A stretch of 64,000 nucleotides of DNA from Hirundichthys speculiger (Eukaryota; Chordata; Actinopteri; Beloniformes; Exocoetidae), in NCBI GenBank assembly GCA_018398805.1, contig JAGFBZ010000567.1, forward strand, positions 62,001-126,000. The letters are read 5' to 3'. The notes under the pieces are model-generated. The model did no database searches and was not told where the DNA came from. It saw nothing but the letters and a program-made list of their open reading frames with translations. The first letter of the stretch is position 1, and every line of letters begins with the position of its first letter. Below, piece after piece: positions 35,301 to 47,039 of this stretch. Both the position numbers and the translations under genes were made by a program.

Positions 35301-38300
35301 TGACCTCCACCTGTCTATATAGACGTCATCCCAGCGTTGACCTCCACCTGTCTATATAGACGTCATCCCAGCGTTGACCTCCACCTGTCTATATAGACGT
35401 CATCCCAGCGTTGACCTCCACCTGTCTATATAGACGTCATCCCAGCGTTGACCTCCACCTGTCTATATAGATGTCATCCCAGCGTTGACCTCCACCTGTC
35501 TATATAGACGTCATCCCAGCGTTGACCTCCACCTGTCTATATAGACGTCATCCCAGCGTTGACCTCCACCTGTCTATATAGACGTCATCCCAGCGTTGAC
35601 CTCCACCTGTCTATATAGACGTCATCCCAGCGTTTACCTCCACCTGTCTATATAGACGTCATCCCAGCGTTGACCTCCACCTGTCTATATAGACGTCATC
35701 CCAGCGTTGACCTCCACCTGTCTATATAGATGTCATCCCAGCGTTGACCTCCACCTGTCTATATAGACGTCATCCCAGCGTTGACCTCCACCTGTCTATA
35801 TAGATGTCATCCCAGCGTTGACCTCCACCTGTCTATATAGACGTCATCCCAGCGTTGACCTCCACCTGTCTATATAGACGTCATCCCAGCGTTGACCTCC
35901 ACCTGTCTATATAGACGTCATCCCAGCGTTGACCTCCACCTGTCTATATAGACGTCATCCCAGCGTTGACCTCCACCTGTCTATATAGATGTCATCCCAG
36001 CGTTGACCTCCACCTGTCTATATAGACGTCATCCCAGCGTTGACCTCCACCTGTCTATATAGACGTCATCCCAGCGTTGACCTCCACCTGTCTATATAGA
36101 CGTCATCCCAGCGTTGACCTCCACCTGTCTATATAGATGTCATCCCAGCGTTGACCTCCACCTGTCTATATAGACGTCATCCCAGCGTTGACCTCCACCT
36201 GTCTATATAGATGTCATCCCAGCGTTGACCTCCACCTGTCTATATAGACGTCATCCCAGCGTTGACCTCCACCTGTCTATATAGATCATCCCAGCGTTGA
36301 CCTCCACCTGTCTATATAGACGTCATCCCAGCGTTGACCTCCACCTGTCTATATAGATGTCATCCCAGCGTTGACCTCCACCTGTCTATATAGACGTCAT
36401 CCCAGCGTTGACCTCCACCTGTCTATATAGACGTCATCCCAGCGTTGACCTCCACCTGTCTATATAGATGTCATCCCAGCGTTGACCTCCACCTGTCTAT
36501 ATAGACGTCATCCCAGCGTTGACCTCCACCTGTCTATATAGACGTCATCCCAGCGTTGACCTCCACCTGTCTATATAGACGTCATCCCAGCGTTGACCTC
36601 CACCTGTCTATATAGATGTCATCCCAGCGTTGACCTCCACCTGTCTATATAGACGTCATCCCAGCGTTGACCTCCACCTGTCTATATAGACGTCATCCCA
36701 GCGTTGACCTCCACCTGTCTATATAGATGTCATCCCAGCGTTGACCTCCACCTGTCTATATAGACGTCATCCCAGCGTTGACCTCCACCTGTCTATATAG
36801 ACGTCATCCCAGCGTTGACCTCCCCACCTGTCTATATAGACGTCATCCCAGCGTTGACCTCCACCTGTCTATATAGACGTCATCCCAGCGTTGACCTCCC
36901 ACCTGTCTATATAGACGTCATCCCAGCGTTGACCTCCACCTGTCTATATAGACGTCATCCCAGCGTTGACCTCCACCTGTCTATATAGACGTCATCCCAG
37001 CGTTGACCTCCACCTGTCTATATAGATGTCATCCCAGCGTTGACCTCCACCTGTCTATATAGACGTCATCCCAGCGTTGACCTCCACCTGTCTATATAGA
37101 TGTCATCCCAGCGTTGACCTCCACCTGTCTATATAGACGTCATCCCAGCGTTGACCTCCACCTGTCTATATAGACGTCATCCCAGCGTTGACCTCCACCT
37201 GTCTATATAGATGTCATCCCAGCGTTGACCTCCACCTGTCTATATAGACGTCATCCCAGCGTTGACCTCCACCTGTCTATATAGACGTCATCCCAGCGTT
37301 GACCTCCACCTGTCTATATAGACGTCATCCCAGCGTTGACCTCCACCTGTCTATATAGACGTCATCCCAGCGTTGACCTCCACCTGTCTATATAGACGTC
37401 ATCCCAGCGTTGACCTCCACCTGTCTATATAGACGTCATCCCAGCGTTGACCTCCACCCGTCTATATAGACGTCATCCCAGCGTTGACCTCCACCTGTCT
37501 ATATAGACGTCATCCCAGCGTTGACCTCCACCTGTCTATATAGACGTCATCCCAGCGTTGACCTCCACCTGTCTATATAGACGTCATCCCAGCGTTGACC
37601 TCCACCTGTCTATATAGACGTCATCCCAGCGTTGACCTCCACCTGTCTATATAGACGTCATCCCAGCGTTGACCTCCACCTGTCTATATAGACGTCATCC
37701 CAGCGTTGACCTCCACCTGTCTATATAGACGTCATCCCAGCGTTGACCTCCACCTGTCTATATAGACGTCATCCCAGCGTTGACCTCCACCTGTCTATAT
37801 AGAGACGTCATCCCAGCGTTGACCTCCACCTGTCTATATAGACGTCATCCCAGCGTTGACCTCCACCTGTCTATATAGACGTCATCCCAGCGTTGACCTC
37901 CACCTGTCTATATAGACGTCATCCCAGCGTTGACCTCCACCTGTCTATATAGACGTCATCCCAGCGTTGACCTCCACCTGTCTATATAGACGTCATCCCA
38001 GCGTTTACCTCCACCTGTCTATATAGACGTCATCCCAGCGTTGACCTCCACCTGTCTATATAGACGTCATCCCAGCGTTGACCTCCACCTGTCTATATAG
38101 ACGTCATCCCAGCGTTGACCTCCACCTGTCTATATAGATGTCATCCCAGCGTTGACCTCCACCTGTCTATATAGACGTCATCCCAGCGTTGACCTCCACC
38201 TGTCTATATAGACGTCATCCAGCGTTGACCTCCACCTGTCTATATAGACGTCATCCCAGCGTTTACCTCCACCTGTCTATATAGACGTCATCCCAGCGTT

Positions 38301-39830
38301 GACCTCCACCTGTCTATATAGACGTCATCCCAGCGTTGACCTCCACCTGTCTATATAGACGTCATCCCAGCGTTGACCTCCACCTGTCTATATAGATGTC
38401 ATCCCAGCGTTGACCTCCACCTGTCTATATAGACGTCATCCCAGCGTTGACCTCCACCTGTCTATATAGACGTCATCCCAGCGTTGACCTCCACCTGTCT
38501 ATATAGAGACGTCATCCCAGCGTTGACCTCCACCTGTCTATATAGACGTCATCCCAGCGTTGACCTCCACCTGTCTATATAGACGTCATCCCAGCGTTGA
38601 CCTCCACCTGTCTATATAGACGTCATCCCAGCGTTGACCTCCACCTGTCTATATAGACGTCATCCCAGCGTTGACCTCCCACCTGTCTATATCGACTTCA
38701 TCCCAGCATCGACCTCCACCTGTCTATATATAGACGTCATCCCAGCGTTGACCTCCACCTGTCTATATAGACGTCATCCCAGCGTTGACCTCCACCTGTC
38801 TATATAGACGTCATCCCAGCGTTGACCTCCACCTGTCTATATAGACGTCATCCCAGCGTTGACCTCCACCTGTCTATATAGACGTCATCCCAGCGTTGAC
38901 CTCCACCTGTCTATATAGACGTCATCCCAGCGTTGACCTCCACCTGTCTATATAGACGTCATCCCAGCGTTTACCTCCACCTGTCTATATAGACGTCATC
39001 CCAGCGTTGACCTCCACCTGTCTATATAGACGTCATCCCAGCGTTGACCTCCACCTGTCTATATAGACGTCATCCCAGCGTTGACCTCCACCTGTCTCTA
39101 TATAGATGTCATCCCAGCGTTGACCTCCACCTGTCTATATAGACGTCATCCCAGCGTTGACCTCCACCTGTCTATATAGACGTCATCCCAGCGTTGACCT
39201 CCACCTGTCTATATAGACGTCATCCCAGCGTTGACCTCCACCTGTCTATATAGACGCCATCCCAGCGTTGACCTCCACCTGTCTATATAGACGTCATCCC
39301 AGCGTTGACCTCCACCTGTCTATATAGATGTCATCCCAGCGTTGACCTCCACCTGTCTATATAGACGTCATCCCAGCGTTGACCTCCACCTGTCTATATA
39401 GACGTCATCCCAGCGTTGACCTCCACCTGTCTATATAGACGTCATCCCAGCGTTGACCTCCACCTGTCTATATAGACGTCATCCCAGCGTTGACCTCCAC
39501 CTGTCTATATAGACGTCATCCCAGCGTTGACCTCCACCTGTCTATATAGACGTCATCCCAGCGTTGACCTCCACCTGTCTATATAGACGTCATCCCAGCG
39601 TTGACCTCACCTGTCTATATAGACGTCATCCCAGCGTTGACCTCCACCTGTCTATATAGACGTCATCCAGCGTTGACCTCCACCTGTCTATATAGACGTC
39701 ATCCCAGCGTTGACCTCCACCTGTCTATATAGACGTCATCCCAGCGTTGACCTCCACCTGTCTATATAGATGTCATCCCAGCGTTGACCCCCACCTGTCT
39801 ATATAGACGTCATCCCAGCGTTGACCTCTA
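32360..39830 (+). repeat. Giant 37-bp minisatellite, about 200 copies (~7.5 kb)
   Basis: Unit of 37 bp: GACCTCCACCTGTCTATATA then GACGTCATCCCAGCGTT. The first ~1.5 kb is heterogeneous (GATGTC, TTTACC, CCCGTTTATGTAAACG variants), while the rest is nearly uniform with sporadic GACGTC to GATGTC changes and rare 1-3-bp indels. Each unit contains TGACCT, CACCTG, the palindrome CTATATAG and AGACGTCA. Most frames are closed. It ends directly before an L2-like LINE segment. Confidence 0.98.
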
Positions 39831-39844
39831 TATAGACAGACAAG

Positions 39845-39960
39845 GGGCAGCGCCAATATGCCACAATCTCCTCTTTTCTTCTTTTTCTCAGGTGGTCTTT
39901 GGTAGGAAAGTCCCCCCTTATGATCCAGGTCCTGCTCAAGGTTTCTTCCCTCTTAATGCA
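39845..39960 (+). mobile_element. L2-like LINE 3' tail segment after the 37-bp array
   Basis: Contains TTTTTCTCAGGTGGTCTTTG and TATGATCCAGGTCCTGCTCA, then GGTTTCTTCCCTCTTAA. It matches the L2 tail at 42735-42810 and, more distantly, 21465-21525. It abuts the giant minisatellite. Confidence 0.7.
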
Positions 39961-39964
39961 CTTA

Positions 39965-40279
39965 GCTTACACACACAAGCTACACACACTGCTGGCTTTC
40001 AAGTTTGTCCTTCAGTGCTGAAACAGAGTCAGCTGAGCTGTTTTCTCTTGTCAGTGCTGCTATCTGCTCTTTGCTGAACTCTAAACTCTCTCATAGTTGC
40101 TGTAACTCTTTGTGCATAATTTCTATCAGCGCTATCCTGGAGTCCAAGCCTGAGAGCTTCTCATTAATTGAAATCAAAATCTCCCTGACCTCAGAGCTGG
40201 TAGGTTTTTCTGGAGAGCTTTGAGTGGAGTCTGATTCTCGACTCCCTTTGGAGGTAGGTTTAGGTTTAACTTTCTCCAA
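39965..40279 (-). mobile_element. LINE ORF1-like coiled-coil fragment
   Basis: On the minus strand, 40279 downward encodes a charged stretch (KPKPTSKGSRESDSTQ) followed by a heptad-like region, VREILISINEKLSGLDSRIA and IEIMHKELQQL. After one TGA it continues ESLEFSKEQIAALTREN and SVSALKDKLES. This looks like ORF1 of an L1/Tx1-type LINE. It is truncated and interrupted by stops. Confidence 0.65.
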
Positions 40280-40489
40280 TTAATTTACTGTGTTAATGTC
40301 AGCTGTAATGCAGAATCGGTTAAAGTAGGTTTCAATGTAGTCTTCCAAATCTTCCAGGGTGGTATATTTAGCCGTTGGATAATCTAAATGTTTTTTTCAC
40401 AAAATAGTTAGGATTATTTTGCCTTGCATATATTTTCTAGCAGCGAGTTGATCTCTTAGATTCCTGCACTGGTGGTCTCTGGTCTCATG

Positions 40490-41960
40490 ATCACAGGTGC
40501 ATCACCCCCAAAATCTTCCCAAACTGCTGGGACCAATACTTTTCACTTTATACATGCTGCTCTTGGGAAAAATAATTCAGAACTATGTTATAAACTTTCA
40601 TTGCTACGCTGATAATACGCAGCTGTACCTATCCATGAAACCAGAGGAAGCAAAACCTTTGGCTAAACTTCAAGGGTGTCTTAATGACATTAAGTCCTGG
40701 ATGTCCTCTAACTTTTTGTTTCTAAACTCGGATAAAACAGAGGTTATTGTCTTTGGTCCCAAACACCTGAGGAATGGATTGACTGGGTTTACGCTGGCTT
40801 CCAGCACAGCTGTGAAAAACCTTGGAGTTATTTTTGATCAGGATATGTCATTTAAGCAGCATATTAATCAGGTTTGTCAGACAGCCTTTTTTCATCTCTG
40901 AAATATCGCCAAGATTAGGAGCATCCTCTCCCAGGGTGATGCTGAAAAATTAATCCACGCGTTTGTTAGCTCTAGACTGGATTACTGTAATGCGTTGTTA
41001 GCAGGATGTCCGAAAAGCTCGCTGAATAGCTTTCAATTGATCCAGAATGCAGCAGCGAGGGTGCTGACAGGAATCCGTTAGCGCGATCACATCTTTCCCG
41101 TGTTAGCCTCCCTCCATTGGCTTCCCTTGAAATTTAGAATTGAGTTTAAAATTCTGCTTCTCGCATATAAGGCCCTTAATGGCCTAGCTCCTCGTTATCT
41201 ACCAGACTTGATAGCACGTTATGCTCCTAATAGAGCTCTCCGCTCTCAGAGTGCAGGATTACTCGTCGTTCCTAGAATATCTAAAAGTAGGTTTGGAGGA
41301 CGGGCCTTCTGCTACCAGGCACCTTTATTCTGGAACCAGCTACCAGTTTGGGTTCAGGAGGCTGACACCATCTCCATCTTTAAAACTAAATTGAAAACAT
41401 TTCTGTTCAGTAAAGCCTACAGTTAGTCTAAATTATAGTGTGTAGGGGCTAATAGTTATAACTATAGTTGTAGAAGCTCAGACTAGAGTAGCTCGTCTTA
41501 ATCACAGCTTCATCATAGCTACGCTGCTATAGGCCTACGCTGCAGGGGGACACCAACATGATCTGCTGAGTGGTGTCTCCACTGCTCTTCTCCCTTTCCT
41601 TCCCTTTCCTCCTCCCTTCCTCCTCCTCCAGCTCATTCCTAGTTAATTAGCAGCACCTCGTTACTGTAACTGTGCTCCATTTTCTTTCCTGTCGTTTGTT
41701 GTGCTGTTTTCCTCATCTTTTCTCTTTTCTTTCTGTATGTTTTCCCCTTTTTTCCCCTTTTCTCCTTTTCTTTCCCTTTCCTCCTCCCTTCCTCCTCCTC
41801 CAGCTCATTTATAATTACTTGGGAGCACCCTGTTACTGAAACAGGGTGCTCTTTGCTTTCCTGTGGTTTGTTGTGCTGATTTTGCCTCCTTTTTTCTCTT
41901 TTCTTTCTTTATGTTTGCAGGTCAGAGTTTCCTGAGTTTCATGCTGACTTGCAGTTCCCT
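40490..41960 (+). mobile_element. L2-like LINE: reverse-transcriptase part and 3' UTR
   Basis: 40497-40901 and 41100-41426 lie in compatible frames with in-frame stops between. Motifs: GPILFTLYM, CYADNTQLYLSMKPEE (the catalytic YADD has become YADN), FLFLNSDKTEVIVFGP, KNLGVIFDQDMSFKQHI, SRLDYCNALLAG, QLIQNAAARVLTG, LHWLPLKFRIEFKILLLAYK and FKTKLKTFLF. This is the C-terminal two thirds of an L2-clade reverse transcriptase and its 3' UTR. A block of the 3' UTR near 41600-41720 is partly repeated near 41770-41910. Confidence 0.92.
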
Positions 41961-41965
41961 CCTCT

Positions 41966-41993
41966 GTCCATCCCAGCGTTTACCTCCACCTGT
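41966..41993 (+). repeat. Lone 37-bp satellite monomer (partial)
   Basis: CATCCCAGCGTTTACCTCCA followed by CCTGTGTG is a nearly complete unit of the array that ends at 39830. It lies inside L2 3' UTR sequence. Confidence 0.85.
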
Positions 41994-42159
41994 GTGTGTA
42001 GGTGTGTTCAGGGTGTCGTGTGTGTAGGTGTGTTCAGGGTGTTGGTTGCCGTGGTGACTGGTGATCTAGTCCTCTGACCATCTCACCTCAGTGCTGCTAC
42101 CTGCATCTGTTTATGGAGTCATTATATTCAGTCATTTGTGAACTCTCCTGAATATATAT

Positions 42160-42720
42160 CCTCTCTCTGTATACCATCTCTATGTAATCCTAATAATATC
42201 TGTACTATCTATCTATCTGTCCTATCCTCTCTGTCCTCCATAAGTCAATCTGTCTATCCTCTATGTCTAAATAATCTCTGTCTATCTCTAATTAATCTAT
42301 CTATATAAATACTATCTGTAATAATAATATATGTAATAATAATAAATGTAATCTCTGTCCTCCATCCTATATAATATATAATATATATATCTGTCCTCTA
42401 TGTCTCTATCCTCCTCTTCTCGTAATCCTCTCTCTGTCCTAATCCTCTCTGTCTATAATCTATCTCCTCTCTCTGTCCTCCATCCTCTCTGTCCTCCATC
42501 ATTCTGTCCTCCATCATCTCTGTCCTCATCATCCTCTATCTCCATCCTCTGTGTTCTCCATCCTCTCTTCTGTCCTCCATCCTCTGTCTCCATCCATCCT
42601 CTCTGTCCTCCATCCTCTCTCTCTCTCTGTCCTCCATCCTCTCTGTTCTGTCCTCCTCCATCCTCTCTCCTCCTGTCCTCATCCTCTCTGTCCCTCCTCC
42701 TCTCTGTCCTCCTCGTCTCT
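42160..42720 (+). repeat. Pyrimidine-rich TCTGTCCTCCATCC repeat
   Basis: Degenerate array of CTCTGTCCTCCATC units passing leftward into AT-rich TCTATCTATC sequence. Open frames on both strands are low-complexity artefacts. Confidence 0.85.
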
Positions 42721-42734
42721 CCTCTCTTTTTCTT

Positions 42735-43020
42735 TCTCTATCCAGCTGGTCTTCATCAGGAAGGTCCTCCATATGATCCAGGTCCTGGTCCAGGTTTCTT
42801 CCTCTTAAAGTGGACTTTTTTCTTGCCACTGTTTGGCCTAAAGGTTTTTTCTCCCTCTGTTGGAGTTTTTTACCTGCCATTATCATTGATTAGGATTTAA
42901 TATTATAGTTTTAGTTAATTATATTCTCTTGGGGGTCATGATCTGGGTCTCTGTAAAGCACCGAGAGACAACTGACATTGTAACAGATGCTATACAAATA
43001 AAATTGAATTGAATTGAATT
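42735..43020 (+). mobile_element. L2-like LINE 3' tail with (TTGAA)n end
   Basis: Ordered landmarks CAGCTGGTCTTCATCAGGAA, TTGCCACTGTTTGGC, GTCATGATCTGGGTCTCTG, then ATACAAATAAAATTGAATTG and TTGAA repeats. This is the terminal structure of fish L2 LINEs. Confidence 0.88.
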
Positions 43021-44444
43021 GTTTTATCTTACGCTCTTTTCAATACAGTAAATTAGAACTAGCTGCAAATGACACAAAATTTCATTCGTTCTCTTCTTTT
43101 TTTTTTTTTTTTTTTTACAATACTGTTATTTTCTTATCCTCTTCATACCTGTACTGGTACGTGTACCACAGCACTCTCTGGTCATACATGGGGAAATGTC
43201 ATGACTTTCCACATTTTTTTCCCACATTTTAACTTGAAAAAAATTGGAAACATACAACGCATTATAAATACATTTCAAACGAAATGTGTTGCTTGAGATA
43301 ATTAAAATTGTGTCTTTTAAAAAAACATTAGTTACATATTCAGTTGCAGTGCAGATGTAACAACTGTTTAGTGTGTTTATTTTCTCTGTATGAGAGTATG
43401 AGTATGTGAGAATTGTTGGACAGAGTTGTAAATGTCTGATTCAGTAAAGTAACAATTCAGGTAATAAATAACCACAATAAGAAATAAACATCTCTGTGTA
43501 TTTGAAGCTAATTGAGAAGGCATTTATGGCTATATTTTAAAACTGGTCATCATGGTGGTACTCAGAGAGCTGAACAGGTGGTACGCAGTAATAAAGTTTG
43601 AGAACCACTGGTTTAGTCCATAACAAGTCAACTCTACTTTAAGCCTAAACTAAGACATTATATAAACATAACAACTGGTCTTTTCTGACACTCTTTCCAA
43701 ATCAATACTGCATCAGACAATGTGTTTTTTTATTCCTGAGGTAGATAAGCCAGGCACAAACTAAGGAATATTTATTTTTGTCTGAACAAAAATTAAATAC
43801 CAATTTTAACAATTTACCCTACTGGCCCGAATATAGGACGACTCTGATTATAAGACAACCCTATTTTTCAAATATAATTTTGGGAAAATAAAAATATGAT
43901 AAAGACAATAAAGTTATTCATAAAACAACTTTTTATTGTACAATTATTATAGAAAAAATTCCCACAGAGATAACATTCAGCTGTTTATTTTATTGGTTTA
44001 ATCTTTTTTAGTTACTCTGGTTCCAGACTGAAGGTCAGGTTTGTGTCAGGTTTCCATGTTATTACAGATCAAGGTATAGAACTATTTAATAAACTTTATT
44101 CTCTTAAAATCTGAGACTATGACTCAGTGAATCAGCAACAACCATGTAGTTCAATAACTGCATTAATGATGTCAATAACTGCAGAACCATCAGAGTCCAG
44201 TTTGATTCAGGTTCAAGAACAACATTAATAATTCAGTCTGTAAAAAACTAATTCTGGAGTGAAACTAAACTTTCTAACCTCTTTGATCCAGTCGCTCTCT
44301 GGTTGCTCCATTGATCATCAGATCTGCTCCACTCTGACTGGTTACTGAGCTGCAGCTCCATCTAGTGGAGCAGATGTGTAACTACAATTGCACGTAGCGT
44401 CGCATATAGTGACATTGAACAAGAACAAAGTTTAACTCGAGTGC

Positions 44445-44456
44445 GCCCTCTGCTGG
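44445..44456 (-). promoter_or_regulatory. Candidate CTCF core site 1
   Basis: GCCCTCTGCTGG reads CCAGCAGAGGGC on the minus strand, a full match to CCASYAGRKGGC. Binding is not shown; such motifs are often carried by repeats. Confidence 0.4.
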
Positions 44457-44633
44457 CCTGGAGGCCATATCGCGATTCATGGCTTCGACTTGAATCGACT
44501 TGAATCACATTCTAAAAATTTAAATCAATTTTTTCAAAAATTGCGGCATGTGTAGTTCTGAAGATGCACTTTTTGGTTTTAATTAAAATACAACTAATTG
44601 AGTGTGTAAGGGAAGGTTTCCCTCTTCAGCATC

Positions 44634-44645
44634 GCCACCTGCTGG
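44634..44645 (-). promoter_or_regulatory. Candidate CTCF core site 2
   Basis: GCCACCTGCTGG reads CCAGCAGGTGGC on the minus strand, a full match to the core consensus, 189 bp from site 1 and in the same orientation. Confidence 0.4.
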
Positions 44646-45305
44646 TTGTTTGGGTTAACCGTTAAACTTGTTTTTTGTGTTGATATACTGAGACAGTCTA
44701 TATTATCTCCTGTTCAAACTGCACCATGATTTCATTAAATACATTTGGGAAGTTGAAATCTTCCATTGATTTGGGTCACGGCTCGTCATTATGGGGGGTG
44801 GCGGGGTGTCCTGAAGCCAGAGAATCACGGATCGATGGACGTCAGTAATAGTGCTAATATTTGTATCTGAGCACATCTAACCTTTATGTTATTTCACTTT
44901 TCACGTATTTTTCATAGTTGTTTGTAATCTTGGATAACTGTATTTGAATTAATGTCTGTAGCTGTTTAACACGATTTAAGACTGATTGTGAGGCAGACTG
45001 CGACACTCTTGTCCTGAAGCATGTCTTCAGCTGGAAATCTCCTGGACAGGACTGTATATCACTGATGATGCTCGGTCCTGCAGTACATCTGCTCCCTGCC
45101 TGTCACTGGAAATACATCTCACTAATGAAATGGCCACAGCCCACTGCTATCTGTCAGCAGTAATGTGCATCTGCGTAGGGATGGAACGGAAATGAGAGAG
45201 GACGAAAAGACAGAAGAAGACGGAGAGACGCTGGTGCCCAGAGAAGCTCCTTCATTTCAGCACACAGACATTGATTTTATTTTGACAGGAGCAAATAGCC
45301 CCAGC

Positions 45306-46010
45306 AGGGTAGGGTTAGGGGTTAGGGGTTAGGGTTAGGGGTTAGGGTTAGGGTTAGGGGTTAAGGGTAGGGGTTAGGGGTTAGGGGTTATGGGGTAGGG
45401 TTAGGGGGGTAGGGGGGTAGGGTTAGGGTTAGGGTTAGGGGTTAGGGGTTAGGGGGTAGGGGGGTAGGGTTAGGGTTAGGGGGTTAAGGTTAGGGTTAGG
45501 GTTAGGGTTAGGGGTTAGGGGGTTAAGGGTTAGGGGTTAGGGGGTAGGGGGTTTAGGTTAGGGGTAGGGGTTAGGGGGTAGGAGGGGTTAGGGTTAGGGG
45601 TTAGGGGTAGGGGGGGGTAGGGTTAGGGTTAGGGGTTAGGGGTTAGGGGTTAGGGGGGGGTAGGGTTAGGGTTAGGAGTTAGGGGTAGAGGTTAGGGGTT
45701 AGGGTAGGGGGTAGGGGTTAGGGTTAGGGTTAGGGTTAGGGTTAGGGGGTAGGATTAGGGGTTAGGAGTAGGGGTAGGGGTTAGGGAGTAGGGTAGGGTT
45801 AGGGGTTAGGGGGTAGGATTAGGGTTAGGAGTTAGGGGTAGGGGGTTAGGGGATATGGTTAGGGTTAGGAGTTAGGGGAAGGGGTTAGGGGGTAGGGGTA
45901 GGGTTAGGGTTAGGGGTTAGGGGTTGGGGTTGGGGTTAGGGGTAGGGGTTAGGGGTTAGGGGGTAGGGTTATGGTTAGGGGTTAGGGGTTAGGGTTAGGG
46001 TTAGGGGTTT
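45306..46010 (+). repeat. Degenerate telomere-like (TTAGGG/TTAGGGG)n block
   Basis: About 700 bp of mixed TTAGGG, TTAGGGG and TAGGGGG units, all G-rich on the + strand, with point changes but no interruption by other sequence. Dense G-runs give strong G-quadruplex potential on this strand. It could be an interstitial telomeric sequence or a G-rich minisatellite grown from it. Confidence 0.93.
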
Positions 46011-46713
46011 CTAATGGTCTCTCTAATGTGACAGAGAGAAGGAGCTGGTCGGGACATCTGTTACAGCTCCACTCATGATGATCTGGACATTTTACTTCAT
46101 CATATTTGGTGGAGCAGATTTAAAAATTTTCAGTCCATTTTTATTTCTTCTTTTTTAAATTTAGATATGTACTAACATTCAAGTTTTAGCTCATACAAAA
46201 ATGAATTATGTTAACACATCATTTATGGAGCTGCGTATCAACATGACTCAGATTAAAACAAGATTGAATTTAGTTTCATAAGAAAGCCATAGAGGACAGC
46301 TGTTAATGCTTAAATCAAATATCTCATGACTACATTACATTATTATAATTGTTCCTCTGCTGAGACATGCTCACTTGTACGTCAAAGATGGATTTTTTTT
46401 AATCAAACTAATTCCTCCAAACGTCTAAAGTCTGAGTGTGAGCATCAGTTACTATTAATCCTCCAAAATCACACAACTCAAATATCATATTTGGATTAAA
46501 TACATTGACAAGACTGCAGAATATTCTGCTGCAGCAGACAGACAGGATCACAGAAACAACAGACGTCCATCATACAGTCTTTAAATCAATAAATATTTCA
46601 CTGAGCCGTTGATCCGGAGAGATACAAGAATCCACTTTAACCTGGTCACGGTCCTGGTTAGTTTACTGGCGTGTTCAAAAGCAGCTTTCAGGTAAGAGAA
46701 AAGGAGAAAGACT
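46011..46713. other. Upstream flank of ccna1, nothing recognised
   Basis: AT-rich unique-looking sequence between the telomere-like block and the ccna1 promoter region. Confidence 0.5.
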
Positions 46714-46725
46714 GCCATCTGGTGG
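46714..46725 (-). promoter_or_regulatory. Candidate CTCF core site 3
   Basis: GCCATCTGGTGG reads CCACCAGATGGC on the minus strand, a full core match, about 0.4 kb before the inferred ccna1 first exon. Confidence 0.45.
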
Positions 46726-46869
46726 ACAGTGTGATAACTGCAAGACGTCACTCAAAAAACAATTTACTGAAGTTTGCACACGTTTTATATATCAATATAT
46801 CATTGTGTTCAAACATTTACTCACAGCTGTCTATGTGTGTGTGAGTAAAGTGTATTTATTTATTAATTT

Positions 46870-46895
46870 TGACGTCACCGCTCAGGGACGTGACG
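46870..46895 (+). promoter_or_regulatory. CRE and half-CRE in the ccna1 promoter region
   Basis: TGACGTCA at 46870-46877 is a perfect palindromic cAMP-response element, followed by the half site TGACG at 46891-46895. They lie about 250-275 bp before the inferred first-exon donor at 47145. CRE sites are known in cyclin A promoters, and CREM/CREB activity is prominent in testis, where vertebrate cyclin A1 is mainly expressed. The regulatory role here is inference. Confidence 0.55.
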
Positions 46896-47039
46896 ACAGA
46901 AGACCTGATCCAGCTGATTCATTCAAACCAACGACGTCGGAGAGAAGAAACATCCAGTTTCCTGAATCCGCTCCAGGATTGTTTTGGTTCATTTCTTTCT
47001 TTTTAAATCCAAATTCTTAAGGTTTTCTTTTTCTTTTTG

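Larger units (their letters stand above)
43021..45305. other. Intergenic with decayed repeats, no gene seen
   Basis: 43601-43614 (TTTGAGAACCACTG) resembles one terminus of a Charlie-type hAT element; its partner end was not found. 43828-43880 (GAATATAGGACGACTC) resembles another dispersed vertebrate repeat. Two perfect CTCF-core matches are listed separately. Confidence 0.4.

Noticed and set aside
32360..39830. CRISPR-like array
   Set aside because: Units are contiguous 37-mers with no unique spacers, in an animal genome.
42400..42900. 166-codon Ser/Leu/Pro-rich frame
   Set aside because: Pyrimidine-rich simple repeat in LINE 3' UTR context.
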